Part shown: positions 52,086 through 60,972 of the stretch, piece after piece
How positions within the stretch are numbered: the first letter of the stretch is position 1
Layout of the letters: each line of letters begins with the position of its first letter
DNA from: Labedella endophytica
GTDB taxonomy: Bacteria > Actinomycetota > Actinomycetes > Actinomycetales > Microbacteriaceae
DNA: 64,000 nucleotides
Reading direction: 5' to 3'
Assembly: GCF_003990045.1 (NCBI RefSeq)
Contig: NZ_RZGZ01000005.1
Span: forward strand, 1-64,000
Program-made: the position numbers and the translations under genes
Notes under the pieces: model-generated
The model's database searches: none
Seen by the model: the letters and a program-made list of their open reading frames with translations, nothing else
What the model was told of the DNA's origin: nothing

Positions 52086-53305
52086 GGCGGGTCATCGGGG
52101 TCGCGACCGGCACTCTCGTGATCCTCGCCGTCGGACTCTACGGTCCCGCGACGCTTCTCGGCCCCCTGCCGGAGACGACGGTCAGCGACATCGCGCCTCC
52201 CGCGGTCCAGGGATCGGCGCCCGTCCTGCCGTCGGACGGTGCGAGCGCGCTCACGGAGGACGTGGAGGGGACGCCCCTCGCGGTCGCGGGTGACACGGAG
52301 CCGGTTCCGATGGCGGCGGCCACGAAGGTCATCGCCGCCCTCGTCGTCCTCGACGAACACCCGCTCGCGGCCTCGGACGAAGGCGAGGTCGTCCCGATCA
52401 CCTCAGCCGATTTCCTGTCATACCGCGACTACCAGGCAGCCGGCGCCCGCACCGTCACGGTCTACACCGACGACCAGTGGACCGAGCGGGGCATGCTGCA
52501 GGCGCTCCTCCTCGGCTCGAGCAACAACCACGCGGACACCCTCGTCCGGTGGGCCTTCGGTTCCGTCGACGAGTACCTCGTCGCGGCTCGAGCCTGGCTC
52601 GCCGAGAACGGACTCGACGACATCACCCTCGCGGACGCGACCGGCCTCTCGGAGGAGAGCGCCGGCACCGCCGCGGATCTCTCGGTCGTCGCGGCTCTCG
52701 CCCTGCAGGATCCGGCGATCGACTCGATCCTCACGAGCGAGGTCGACGGTCTCCCGTCCCGCCGCGGGATCGAGAACACCACGACATATCTGCCCGAGCT
52801 CGGGATCACCGGCGTCTCACGCAGCTACACCGACGCGGCCGGGATCTGTCTGTTGTTCCGCGTCTCCGTCGAAGTCGGCGACGAGACCTACCATGCGTAC
52901 GGTGCGATCCTGCGGCAGGCGGACTGGGACAGTCTCGAGGCCTCCGTCCGCGCGCTCGTCGAGCAGGCACGGACCGCCGTCGTGGACGAGCCGCTCGTCG
53001 ACGTCGGCACTCCCCTGGTGTCGATCAAGACCCCGTGGGGAGAGACCGTCACCGCCTCCGCCGGATCCTCCGTGTCGGCTCCCCACTGGTCGCTGGGCAC
53101 CCCGCTGGTGCGGACCACGGTCGAACCCGTCGAGGCATCGGGCCCAGGAACGGTCGTCGGTTCCGTCGAGGTGACGGCGGGGGGCCGCACGGAGACCGCG
53201 CCCCTGAAGCTCGACGCCCGGCTGCAGGATCCCGGCGTGTTGTGGCGCCTGACGAACCCCGTGCCGATCATCTCGGCGCTCGTCGCCGACCTCACGACCG
53301 ACTGA
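52076..53305 (+). CDS. D-Ala-D-Ala carboxypeptidase-like protein with missing active-site serine
   Basis: A 409-residue protein of the penicillin-binding/S11 peptidase fold with an N-terminal membrane anchor (VIGVATGTLVILAVGLY), so the body is outside. The SxxK motif aligns to PMAAATKV: the Lys84 is kept but Ser is Ala81. The SxN motif is present (SSN, 148-150), and the KTG motif region reads GVSRSYT and is lost. It is therefore probably not a peptidase; it could bind peptidoglycan or regulate another protein. The C-terminal ~130 residues are beta-rich. The ATG lacks a ribosome site and overlaps the mini-ORF at 52053. Confidence 0.8.
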   Translation: MGVGRVIGVATGTLVILAVGLYGPATLLGPLPETTVSDIAPPAVQGSAPVLPSDGASALTEDVEGTPLAVAGDTEPVPMAAATKVIAALVVLDEHPLAASDEGEVVPITSADFLSYRDYQAAGARTVTVYTDDQWTERGMLQALLLGSSNNHADTLVRWAFGSVDEYLVAARAWLAENGLDDITLADATGLSEESAGTAADLSVVAALALQDPAIDSILTSEVDGLPSRRGIENTTTYLPELGITGVSRSYTDAAGICLLFRVSVEVGDETYHAYGAILRQADWDSLEASVRALVEQARTAVVDEPLVDVGTPLVSIKTPWGETVTASAGSSVSAPHWSLGTPLVRTTVEPVEASGPGTVVGSVEVTAGGRTETAPLKLDARLQDPGVLWRLTNPVPIISALVADLTTD

Positions 53306-53338
53306 GCGGATCGCGAGTCGCCACCACCCGGTGCGCGA

Positions 53339-53956
53339 TCAGCGCCGATCACCGAGCGGTCGGGACAGCGTCTCATCGAGCCAGCGGGTCGCCTGCAGGT
53401 CATCGTTGCGCAGGACGACGTCGGCGACAGCGATCGGGCCCTCGCGGTCGATGAAGGCCTCCATCTGATCGGTCCACATGTCCCAGTGGGCATCGAAGGC
53501 GCCGGCATCCCGCTCGAGCGCGCGCGTCTTGCGCACGTCGCCTGCGGCCTCCAGCCAGATCCGGAGGTTCGCCGCCGCCGCGTTCGACCTCGACAATGCA
53601 CCGCATCCCTCGAGCACGAGCGGACGGCCGGCAGGGACGTCGTGCCACTCGGCCGGTCCTCCTGTGCGCCAGTCGTGTCGGCGCCACCGGCCAGCCCGTC
53701 CGGCCCGCCTGGGTCCGAGGAGCTCGGCCCCCACGTGCCGCGTCGCCGCGTCGAGCCCGCTCCATCCGGGATACACGTCGTCCATCCGCACGAGGACGGG
53801 TTCGACGGACCCCGGCCACGACGCCACGAGGGCATCGGCGAAGGTCGACTTGCCGGCGCCGCTGCGCCCGTCGATGAGAACGACCGCGTCCGGACGGGAG
53901 AGCGCCTCCGCCACGCTGCCGAAGGGGACGAGCGGCCCGGCGGACGACCCGCTCAC
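53339..53956 (-). CDS. P-loop kinase-like protein at the end of the YkoEDC operon
   Basis: A 205-residue nucleotide-binding protein resembling uridine kinase/AAA-type small kinases: Walker A GRSGAGKST at residues ~30-38, an acidic residue in VRMDDVYPGW as in nucleoside kinases, and LVLEGCGAL as Walker B-like strand. The GTG start is 1 nt after the stop of the ECF transmembrane gene, so it belongs to the same operon. A role in phosphorylating an imported thiamine precursor is a possible reading of the context, but the sequence does not show it. Confidence 0.75.
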   Translation of the reverse strand: MSGSSAGPLVPFGSVAEALSRPDAVVLIDGRSGAGKSTFADALVASWPGSVEPVLVRMDDVYPGWSGLDAATRHVGAELLGPRRAGRAGRWRRHDWRTGGPAEWHDVPAGRPLVLEGCGALSRSNAAAANLRIWLEAAGDVRKTRALERDAGAFDAHWDMWTDQMEAFIDREGPIAVADVVLRNDDLQATRWLDETLSRPLGDRR

Positions 53957-53957
53957 C

Positions 53958-54755
53958 TCAGGACCCCACGAATCGGAACGTACCGGCGGCGATGGCCGCG
54001 CCGAGCGCCGTGACCATCACGCCCGCGCAACCGACCAGGAAGACACCGTCCCACATGGACACCGATGACGATCGTGCCCAGGTCCTGGTCGGCCGGGCAC
54101 CGAACCCCCTCGCCTCCATCGCCGTCGCGAGTTTGGAGCCGCGGCGGACCGCGAAGACGAGCAGGAGGAACGCCATGGAGAAGAACCGCCGGATCACCCC
54201 GACATCGGCGACGCCCCGTGCGCGCCGGGCGAGTCCCATGCTGCGCCAGTCGTCGACGAAGAGACCGAGCAACCGGACCCCCGCGACGACACCCAAGACG
54301 AATCGGGCGGGCAGCCGGGCCACCTGGGCGAGCGCGTCCGCAAGCTCCGTGGCATCCACGCGGGAGAAGAGCAGGATCGTCGGCAATCCGAGAGCGAAGA
54401 CGCGCAGCGTGACGGCGACCGCGAGGGCGATCGAGCCGTCGCTCACCGTGGCCAGCAAGAATTGTGCGTACACACGCCCCTCCGGCTCGGCATAGAGCAG
54501 CATGCTGATACCCGCGATGGGGGCGAACAACGCGAGCGGGGCGGCTCTCCGCAGGAGCGGTCCGAGGGCGAGCCCGCAGAGCGGAAGGAGGACGAGTTCG
54601 ATCGTGACGGCCACCGCGGCGCTCACCCAGTCGATCGTGGCGATGAGTGGTACGGACAGGATCACCATCGCGATGATCTTCGACACGGGATTGACCCGAT
54701 CGAGGAAGGCGCCGTCGCGGAGCGTCGCGCTCGTTGCGAGCTGCGGTGCGGTCAT
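53958..54755 (-). CDS. ykoC: ECF transporter transmembrane subunit (YkoC/EcfT type)
   Basis: Scaffold membrane protein coupling the ATPases to the substrate-capture subunit. The 265-residue protein has five to six membrane helices and the EcfT signature region ARRARGVADVG, with ATAMEARGFGARPTRT as the second conserved coupling motif (A-R-G pattern). The ATG at 54755 overlaps the ATPase stop (ATGA). Within the TPP-controlled operon it corresponds to YkoC. Confidence 0.9.
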   Translation of the reverse strand: MTAPQLATSATLRDGAFLDRVNPVSKIIAMVILSVPLIATIDWVSAAVAVTIELVLLPLCGLALGPLLRRAAPLALFAPIAGISMLLYAEPEGRVYAQFLLATVSDGSIALAVAVTLRVFALGLPTILLFSRVDATELADALAQVARLPARFVLGVVAGVRLLGLFVDDWRSMGLARRARGVADVGVIRRFFSMAFLLLVFAVRRGSKLATAMEARGFGARPTRTWARSSSVSMWDGVFLVGCAGVMVTALGAAIAAGTFRFVGS

Positions 54756-56233
54756 GCCGCCACCCGGTCGCCGTCCGGCACGACGGGCGCGTCCACCGTG
54801 ACGACCTGTTGCCCGAGGTGGAGAACGACCCCGGCGTCGTGCGTGACGGAGACGACCGTGCTCCCCTCCCCCACGAGGTCCTGGAGGAGCCCCACGAGTC
54901 GCGTCCAGCTCACGCGGTCCTGCCCGAAGGTCGGCTCGTCGAGGATGATCACGGCCGGACGGGAGGCGAGCACGGTGCCGACGGACAGCCGACGCTTCTG
55001 CCCCCCGGAGAGCGTGAACGGATTGGCCCGCGCGAGGTCCGTCAGTCCGAGGATGTCGAGCAGCTCGTCGACGCGCGCCGTCGCCTCGCTCTCGCCGAGC
55101 TTCAGCGCTCGAGGACCGATCGCGAGCTCGTCCCGCACGGTCGAAGCCAGGAACTGATGCTCGGGGTCCTGGAAGACGGTCCCGATGCGCGTGAGCAACT
55201 CGCGCGACGACCACTGTGACGGGCGGCGGCCCCGCCGCGCGCGGAGCTGTTCGGAGACCGTCACGAGCCCCGATCGTTCCGGGAGGAGGCCGGCCAGGGT
55301 CAGGGCGAGGGTCGACTTGCCCGCGCCGTTCGGCCCCACCACGACCGTCGACGTCGCTTCCGGGACCCTGAGATCGACACCACGACGGATCACCCCGGCA
55401 CCGGGCCGACCGATCGACAGGTCGATGGCGGCCAGTGCGGTCGTGGGGGCGCCGACGCGCGGCGGACCGGCGAGCGGTAGCGCCATGGGGACTCCTGGCA
55501 CCCACACGCCGGCCGCAGCGAGAGCGTCACCGGCGATCGCGAAGACGTGCTCGGGGGATCCGTCGGCGAGCAGCCCCCCGCCAGCGTCCAAGACGATGAC
55601 GCGCGTGATGAGATCGAGCCAGACCTCCGTCCGGTGCTCGACGACGACGAGCGTCGCACCGGTCGGCACGACGGCGTCCTCGATCGCCCGGCGCACGTCG
55701 GCGACCCCGGCCGGGTCGAGGTTGGCGGTCGGCTCGTCCAGGAGGACGACGTCGGGTTCCATCGCGAGCACCCCCGCGAGAGCGAGCCGCTGCTTCTCGC
55801 CGCCGGAGAGCTCCGACGTCGAGCGGTCGAGCGGGACGGCGAGCCCGACAGCATCGAGCGAACGCCGGACGCGCCGCCAGATCTCCTCGCGGGGGACCTC
55901 GAGATTCTCGCAGCCGAAGGCGACGTCGTCACCCACTCGCGAGAACACGGGAGCGGCGTCCGGGTCCTGCAGGACGAGCCCGACCCGGCCGCGCGCGGCG
56001 CGGGCATCCAGACCGTCGATGGCCAGGGCCCCGGTCTGTTCCCCGTCCTCCTCACCCCCGAGGAGGCCGGCGAGCCCGGCGAGCAGGGTCGATTTGCCCG
56101 ATCCGGACGCGCCGAGGAGGAGGATCCGCTCCCCCGCCTCCACGTCCAGGGTGATGTCCGCGACGGCCGAGCGCTTCCGTCCGGCGTGCCGCCAGCCCCA
56201 CCCGGTCGCCGTGATGCGGGCGCCGCCCGTCAT
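54752..56233 (-). CDS. ykoD: ECF transporter double ATPase (YkoD type)
   Basis: A 493-residue protein with two ABC domains fused, as in YkoD. Domain 1: Walker A GASGSGKSTLL, signature LSGGEKQRLAL, Walker B VVLLDEPTANLD. Domain 2: GPNGAGKSTL, LSGGQKRRL and VIILDEPTFGQD. The Q-loops read QDPDAAP and QDPEHQF, the form typical of ECF ATPases. Start ATG at 56233, 2 nt after the ykoE stop. It powers uptake of the HMP/thiamine-type substrate bound by YkoE. Confidence 0.92.
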   Translation of the reverse strand: MTGGARITATGWGWRHAGRKRSAVADITLDVEAGERILLLGASGSGKSTLLAGLAGLLGGEEDGEQTGALAIDGLDARAARGRVGLVLQDPDAAPVFSRVGDDVAFGCENLEVPREEIWRRVRRSLDAVGLAVPLDRSTSELSGGEKQRLALAGVLAMEPDVVLLDEPTANLDPAGVADVRRAIEDAVVPTGATLVVVEHRTEVWLDLITRVIVLDAGGGLLADGSPEHVFAIAGDALAAAGVWVPGVPMALPLAGPPRVGAPTTALAAIDLSIGRPGAGVIRRGVDLRVPEATSTVVVGPNGAGKSTLALTLAGLLPERSGLVTVSEQLRARRGRRPSQWSSRELLTRIGTVFQDPEHQFLASTVRDELAIGPRALKLGESEATARVDELLDILGLTDLARANPFTLSGGQKRRLSVGTVLASRPAVIILDEPTFGQDRVSWTRLVGLLQDLVGEGSTVVSVTHDAGVVLHLGQQVVTVDAPVVPDGDRVAA

Positions 56234-56235
56234 CG

Positions 56236-56868
56236 TCAGACCTCCCGCCGCGCGTCCCTGCCCGCCGCGAAGCGGCTGAGCGCTCCCGTTGCCGCCAGAG
56301 CGCGGACGAGGAACCAACCGAGCACTCCGGCGAGGACGGCTCCCGACACGACCGTCGACGCGAGGTAGATGGCATTGAACTCGGCGCTCTTCTCGATGTT
56401 GCCGATGAAGAACTCGAAGGTCCACGCGGCGACGCCGGCGCCGATACCCGCGAGAGCCGCGACGACCACCCCGAACCGGCGGTAGGCGAAGGCCGCGAAG
56501 ACGAGTTCCGCCCCGAGTCCCTGCACGATTCCCGAGTAGATCGTCGACACGCCCCACACGTTCCCTACGAGCATCGAGACGATCGCGCCGATGAGCTCGA
56601 CGAGGAGCGCGGCCCCCGGCTTGCGGATCACGAGCCCGCCGATGACGCCGCCGATGAGCCAGATCCCCACGGCGATGCCGCCGAATCCCGGCGTGACGGC
56701 GTCGGCGGTCTGGAACCAGAGGTACCCGACGGTGTTCCAGAGCCAGAAGATCAGGCCGGTGGCGACGCCGAGAACGGCGGCGATGACGATGTCGACGACG
56801 CGCCACCGCGTCGAGCGATCGGTCCGGGAATCCGGAGTGGTGTCGATGGATGACGATGATGCGTGCAC
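56236..56868 (-). CDS. ykoE: ECF substrate-capture protein YkoE (thiamine precursor)
   Basis: A 210-residue membrane protein with about six helices; YkoE-type stretches include GVATGLIFWLWNTVGYLWFQ, GIWLIGGVIGGLVIRKPGAALLVELIG and LVGNVWGVSTIYSGIVQGLGAELVFA. YkoE binds hydroxymethylpyrimidine or thiamine for uptake. The GTG start at 56868 follows a Ser/Thr-rich N-terminal cytoplasmic tail. The TPP riboswitch directly upstream confirms the thiamine link. Confidence 0.93.
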   Translation of the reverse strand: MHASSSSIDTTPDSRTDRSTRWRVVDIVIAAVLGVATGLIFWLWNTVGYLWFQTADAVTPGFGGIAVGIWLIGGVIGGLVIRKPGAALLVELIGAIVSMLVGNVWGVSTIYSGIVQGLGAELVFAAFAYRRFGVVVAALAGIGAGVAAWTFEFFIGNIEKSAEFNAIYLASTVVSGAVLAGVLGWFLVRALAATGALSRFAAGRDARREV

Positions 56869-56913
56869 GTTGCGTGCCCCTCTCGATGAGTGGATAGGGC
56901 ACGGGTTATGAGA

Positions 56914-57007
56914 TGTCAGACTCCCTGCGCTGGCATGATCCAGATCAGGTTCGACGGTCGAAGGTTGAGGACCTTCCTCTCAGCCCGGCTCACCGGACTC
57001 CCGTGTT
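56914..57007 (-). promoter_or_regulatory. TPP riboswitch (thi-box)
   Basis: Read on the minus strand: CACGGGAGTCCGGTGAGCC, then GGCTGAGAGG and the hallmark CGAACCTGATCTGGATCATG CC AGCGCAGGGAG. Both the pyrimidine- and diphosphate-sensing helices are recognisable. In thiamine excess it should shut off ykoEDC, by covering the ribosome site or by early termination; I see no U-run terminator. Confidence 0.96.
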
Positions 57008-57014
57008 CACATCG

Positions 57015-57020
57015 ACTATA
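57015..57020 (-). promoter_or_regulatory. -10 element for the TPP-riboswitch transcript
   Basis: TATAGT on the minus strand, ~7 nt upstream of the riboswitch 5' end. Confidence 0.6.
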
Positions 57021-57029
57021 GCGCTCGGA

Positions 57030-57398
57030 TCAGCGCTTGAGGGCCTTGATGATGAGGGCGAGCGCCTTACCGGTGACGGCGATGAGCGGAACACTCACGA
57101 CGATGAGCGAGATGACGTTGGGTTCGAAGCGGACCGATCCGCTCTCGGACACGTACGCGCCGACCGGCCACGCGTACCCGCCGCCGCCGCCGCCAGAGCC
57201 CGACCCGCCGACCTTGCCCGTCGTCTTCTCCCCCGCGGCTCCGTCGCCGTTGCCCTCGCCCTCGCCGGCGCCGAATCCGAAGATGCTCACGGCGACGGGG
57301 ACGATGGTCGAGCCGTCGAGGTCGACGGGGTCGCCGTAGACGGACTTGACTCCGATGGTGCGGAAACGGTCTGCGAGGTCGAGCGAAGGGTTGGTCAT
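57030..57398 (-). CDS. GerW/YtfJ-family protein
   Basis: A 122-residue protein of the family named for Bacillus GerW/YtfJ: VYGDPVDLDGSTIVPVA at the start, IFGFGAGEGEG, a glycine-rich run, and a last hydrophobic stretch ending in IIKALKR. The family occurs widely outside spore formers with unknown role; no sporulation genes are seen here. The ATG is exactly 6 nt after a TAGCGT element, so the transcript should be leaderless. Confidence 0.85.
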   Translation of the reverse strand: MTNPSLDLADRFRTIGVKSVYGDPVDLDGSTIVPVAVSIFGFGAGEGEGNGDGAAGEKTTGKVGGSGSGGGGGGYAWPVGAYVSESGSVRFEPNVISLIVVSVPLIAVTGKALALIIKALKR

Positions 57399-57404
57399 GC
57401 TGCC

Positions 57405-57410
57405 ACGCTA
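57405..57410 (-). promoter_or_regulatory. Leaderless -10 for the GerW-like gene
   Basis: TAGCGT on the minus strand, 6 nt before the ATG at 57398. Confidence 0.6.
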
Positions 57411-57436
57411 CCCGGGAGAGCAGGCTCGACCAAGGG

Positions 57437-58690
57437 TCAATCGTCGGGGAACGAACCGGTGCGTGGACCGGCCGCCCCGCCCTTCGACTCGCGCAGGAGC
57501 GAGGCCGGGGCGAGGGCCGCCGAGCCGAATTTCCTGCGCACCGCGTCGACCGAGTTCTCGGCCTCTCGCCAGTCCTCGTCCGGATCCCAGAGCAGCGCAC
57601 CGTCGCCCACGGGCGCGAGATGCTCGGCCCGGATCCCGATGAGGCGCACGGGCCGCAGCGGACGCAGTCCCTCGAGCAGGGCGACCGCTTCTTCGTGGAG
57701 TCGGCGGCCGACCGACGTCGCCTCGGGGAGGGTGTGGGACCGGGACAGCGTGGTGAAGTCCGACCACCTCACCTTGAGGCCGATCGTGCGCGCCACCCAC
57801 CCTCGCTCCCGGAGACGGACGGCGACCTTGTCCGCGAGCCGGAGTAGTTCGACGCGCAGTCGGTCGATGTCGGTGACGTCGTCGTGGAACGTGACCTCGT
57901 GCCCGATGCTCTTCTCGATGCGCGTCGTCTCGACGGAACGGGGATCGAGACCGCGGGCGAGCTGCTGGAGCTTGGCCGCGCCCGCGTTGCCCACGGCGCT
58001 GCGCAGGGCACCGATCGGCACATCGGCGATGTCGCCGATCGTCGCGAGCCCGAGCCGCCGCAGCGACTCCTCGGTTGATGGGCCCACTCCCCAGAGCGTG
58101 CGGATCGGCAGAGGGTGCAAGAACGCAAGTGTGTCCGCGCGGGGCACGACGAGGAGGCCGTCGGGCTTCGCGCGGGTCGAGGCCATCTTGGCGACGAACT
58201 TCGACGCGGCCACCCCGACCGAACACGTCAGGCCGGTCTCGTGCTCGATCCGCCGCCGGAGGAGGGATCCGATCTCGGACGGGGACCCGAGGAGACGGCG
58301 GGCTCCCGAGACGTCGAGGAAGGCCTCATCGATGCTGAGCTGCTCGACGAGCGGAGTGACGTCGGAGAACAGGCGCATGACCTCGCTCGAGTAGTGCGCA
58401 TAGGCGGCGTAGTTCGGAGGGACGACGACGGCCTGAGGGCACAGGCGCAGCGCCTTCGACACGGGCATCGCCGCGCCCACCCCGAAGCGCCGGGCCTCGT
58501 ACGTGGCGCTCGTCACCACAGAGCGTCCGTCGCGATTCCCGATGATGACGGGCAGACCGCGCAGCTCCGGCCGGGTGAGGAGCTCGACGGAGGCGAAGAA
58601 CGCATCCATGTCGATGTGGAGGATCGGTGTCTCGGAATCGTCCGCGGTACCGACGGTGATCTGCCGTCCCGCGCCGTCGTCTCGACCCAT
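57437..58690 (-). CDS. dinB: DNA polymerase IV (Y-family)
   Basis: Error-prone translesion polymerase. The 417-residue protein has the palm motifs DMDAFFASVE and SIDEAFLD with the three metal-binding acidic residues, the fingers segment SATYEARRFGVGAAMP, the thumb GVGPSTEESLRRLGL (helix-hairpin-helix) and the little-finger domain after ~245. It ends in a polar tail without an obvious sliding-clamp motif of the form QLxLF. The ATG at 58690 gives a 22-residue lead before the palm. A long upstream frame to 59122 is antisense noise. Confidence 0.95.
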   Translation of the reverse strand: MGRDDGAGRQITVGTADDSETPILHIDMDAFFASVELLTRPELRGLPVIIGNRDGRSVVTSATYEARRFGVGAAMPVSKALRLCPQAVVVPPNYAAYAHYSSEVMRLFSDVTPLVEQLSIDEAFLDVSGARRLLGSPSEIGSLLRRRIEHETGLTCSVGVAASKFVAKMASTRAKPDGLLVVPRADTLAFLHPLPIRTLWGVGPSTEESLRRLGLATIGDIADVPIGALRSAVGNAGAAKLQQLARGLDPRSVETTRIEKSIGHEVTFHDDVTDIDRLRVELLRLADKVAVRLRERGWVARTIGLKVRWSDFTTLSRSHTLPEATSVGRRLHEEAVALLEGLRPLRPVRLIGIRAEHLAPVGDGALLWDPDEDWREAENSVDAVRRKFGSAALAPASLLRESKGGAAGPRTGSFPDD

Positions 58691-58696
58691 GCGTCC

Positions 58697-58702
58697 ATTG
58701 TC
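58697..58702 (-). promoter_or_regulatory. Candidate leaderless -10 for dinB
   Basis: GACAAT on the minus strand, 6 nt before the ATG at 58690. No SOS box is evident. Confidence 0.4.
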
Positions 58703-58781
58703 CCATCGGCCACCGACATCGGTGCCGTCGCGGCCTTCCCTGGCCGGGGAATGCCGTGGCGCGCCCGGCGTTGCTCTTGCG

Positions 58782-58787
58782 TAGGCT
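58782..58787 (+). promoter_or_regulatory. -10 element for the DinB-fold gene
   Basis: TAGGCT; the transcript would start near 58794, just before the AGGAGG ribosome site (58795-58800). Confidence 0.5.
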
Positions 58788-58805
58788 CGACACCAGGAGG
58801 CGACG

Positions 58806-59369
58806 ATGTACGGATACGACGAGTGGCTGGAGTTCCAGCGGATCGCGGGCGACGAGTTCGGCCGGAGGGTGCACCGCGTGAGCGACTGGAGCGCAGCGAC
58901 GCCAGACGCCGAGTGGGACGTGCGCGCGCTCGTGACGCACGTGACCGAGGAGCAGCAGTGGGTCCCCCCACTCCTCGACGGCCGATCGCTCCCCCAGGCA
59001 CGCCTCGCCGTGGAGCCGCTCGGCGAGGATCTCGTCGTCGAGTGGGAGCGGCACCACGAGCGCGCTTCGCTCGCGTGGAGGGCCCACGACGAACGCCAGC
59101 ACGTGCAGTTGTCGTCCGACACCGTGACGGCCCTGCATTACCTGACCGAGCAGGTGTCCGACGTCACCATCCACACCTGGGACCTCGCACGCGCGCTCGG
59201 TGACGACGACGTGCTCGACGAACGCCTCGTCGAGGCCGTCTGGACCGTCTTCGCCCCTCAGCGTGAGACGCTCACAGCAAGCGGCCTCTTCGCGGCCCCC
59301 GTCGCGGTCCCGGAGGACGCCCCACTGCAGTTCCAGCTCCTCGCCCTGACGGGTCGGGACCCTCGCTGA
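58806..59369 (+). CDS. TIGR03086-type metal-binding protein (DinB/maleylpyruvate-isomerase fold)
   Basis: A 187-residue four-helix protein of the mycothiol-linked DinB-like superfamily. WDVRALVTHVTEEQQW carries the first metal His, and DVTIHTWDLARALG the second, in the usual order. Some relatives use mycothiol in detoxification, but most are uncharacterised. The ATG has a consensus AGGAGG site. It is divergent from dinB (115 bp) and followed by a strong hairpin before gatB. Confidence 0.85.
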   Translation: MYGYDEWLEFQRIAGDEFGRRVHRVSDWSAATPDAEWDVRALVTHVTEEQQWVPPLLDGRSLPQARLAVEPLGEDLVVEWERHHERASLAWRAHDERQHVQLSSDTVTALHYLTEQVSDVTIHTWDLARALGDDDVLDERLVEAVWTVFAPQRETLTASGLFAAPVAVPEDAPLQFQLLALTGRDPR

Positions 59370-59399
59370 CACGGAGCGCACGATTGCCCGCGATATGAC

Positions 59400-59430
59400 G
59401 AAGCGCCGCCCACCATGTGGGCGGCGCTTC
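59400..59430. terminator. Bidirectional hairpin terminator
   Basis: A perfect 14-bp stem GAAGCGCCGCCCAC / GTGGGCGGCGCTTC with a 3-nt loop and a following CTCTT, between the convergent DinB-fold gene and gatB. Confidence 0.88.
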
Positions 59431-59469
59431 CTCTTACCACCTCGACCGCTTCGCGGCCGGCGGCGCGGA

Positions 59470-60972
59470 TCAGGCCTGTCCGGCTCGTTCCAGGATCAGT
59501 TCGCGCACCCGAGCAGCGTCGGCCTGGCCGCGCATCGCCTTCATGACCGCGCCGATGACGGCACCCGCCGCCTGGACCTTGCCGTCCTGGATCTTCGCGA
59601 GCACGTCCGGCTGAGCGGCGAGGGCGTCGTCGATCGCCGCGATGAGGGCGCCGTCGTCCGAGACGACCGCGAGTCCACGCCCCTCGACGACCTCCTCGGG
59701 AGTGCCCTCCCCGGCGATGACACCCTCGAGGACCTGCCGGGCGAGCTTGTCGGTGAGTGTGCCGTCATCGACGAGCCGCGCAAGCGCCGCCACGTTCTCC
59801 GGGCTGATGAGGGACACCGCCTCGACGCCGGCGGCGTTCGCGAGCCGGGAGATCTCACCCGTCCACCACTTCCGGGCCGCCGCGGGGGTCGCCCCGGCGG
59901 CGATGGTCTGCTCGACCTCGACGAGGAGCCCGCCGTTCGCGACGTCCTGGAACTCGAGATCGGTGTAGCCCCACGATTCCTTCAGACGGCGGCGACGGAT
60001 CGCCGGGGCCTCGGGCAACGCGGCGCGCAGCTCCTCGATCAGCTCGGCCGACGGGACCACGGGCAGCAGGTCGGGCTCAGGGAAGTAGCGGTAGTCGTCC
60101 GCGTCGCTCTTCGGCCGCCCGGCGGAGGTCGACCCGGTGTCCTCGTGCCAGTGCCGGGTCTCCTGAGTGATCGAGCCGCCCTCGGAGAGGATGACGGCCT
60201 GACGCTGGATCTCGTACCGCACCGCACGCTCGACCGAGCGGAGGGAGTTGACGTTCTTGGTCTCCGTGCGAGTGCCGAGCTTCTCCTGCCCACGCGGTCG
60301 GAGCGACACGTTGGCGTCGCAGCGGAGGTTGCCGCGCTCCATGCGTGCGTCCGAGATGCCGAGGGCGATGACGATGTCACGGATCGTGGAGACGTACGCC
60401 TTCGCGAGCTCGGGCGCGTCGTGTTCGGCACCGAAGATCGGCTTGGTCACGATCTCGACGAGCGGGACGCCTGCGCGGTTGTAGTCGACGAGCGAGTACT
60501 CGGCACCCTGGATACGGCCCGTCGAACCGCCGACGTGCGTGAGCTTGCCCGCGTCCTCCTCCATGTGCGCGCGCTCGATCGGGATCGTGCGGATGCTGCC
60601 ATCGGCGAGTTCCACGTCCACCTGGCCCTCGAAGGCGATGGGCTCGTCGAACTGGGAGATCTGGTAGTTCTTCGCGAGGTCGGGGTAGAAGTAGTTCTTC
60701 CGCGCGAAACGGGACGTCGGCGCGATGCTGCAACCGAGGGCCAGCCCGAGGCTGATCGAGTAGCGCACGGCCTGCTCGTTCACCACGGGCAGCGAGCCGG
60801 GGAGCCCGAGGCACACCGGCGACACGTTCGTGTTCGGGGCGTCTCCGAAGCCGTTCGGCGCCGCCGAGAACATCTTGGTCTTCGTGTTGAGCTCGACGTG
60901 CACCTCGAAACCGAGGACGGGCTCGAACAGCTCGAGCGCCTTGTCGAAGTCCATCAGGCGATCCTTCGCCAT
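59470..60972 (-). CDS. gatB: Aspartyl/glutamyl-tRNA amidotransferase subunit B
   Basis: tRNA-binding kinase subunit of GatCAB, which turns Glu-tRNA-Gln into Gln-tRNA-Gln (and Asp-tRNA-Asn into Asn-tRNA-Asn). The 500-residue protein has [32 protein letters not shown] and the [10 protein letters not shown] motif, with the YqeY-like helical tail at the C-terminus. The start shares an A with the gatA stop (TGATG). Together with gatC and gatA upstream it forms one operon; organisms with it usually lack one of the direct synthetases. Confidence 0.97.
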   Translation of the reverse strand: MAKDRLMDFDKALELFEPVLGFEVHVELNTKTKMFSAAPNGFGDAPNTNVSPVCLGLPGSLPVVNEQAVRYSISLGLALGCSIAPTSRFARKNYFYPDLAKNYQISQFDEPIAFEGQVDVELADGSIRTIPIERAHMEEDAGKLTHVGGSTGRIQGAEYSLVDYNRAGVPLVEIVTKPIFGAEHDAPELAKAYVSTIRDIVIALGISDARMERGNLRCDANVSLRPRGQEKLGTRTETKNVNSLRSVERAVRYEIQRQAVILSEGGSITQETRHWHEDTGSTSAGRPKSDADDYRYFPEPDLLPVVPSAELIEELRAALPEAPAIRRRRLKESWGYTDLEFQDVANGGLLVEVEQTIAAGATPAAARKWWTGEISRLANAAGVEAVSLISPENVAALARLVDDGTLTDKLARQVLEGVIAGEGTPEEVVEGRGLAVVSDDGALIAAIDDALAAQPDVLAKIQDGKVQAAGAVIGAVMKAMRGQADAARVRELILERAGQA

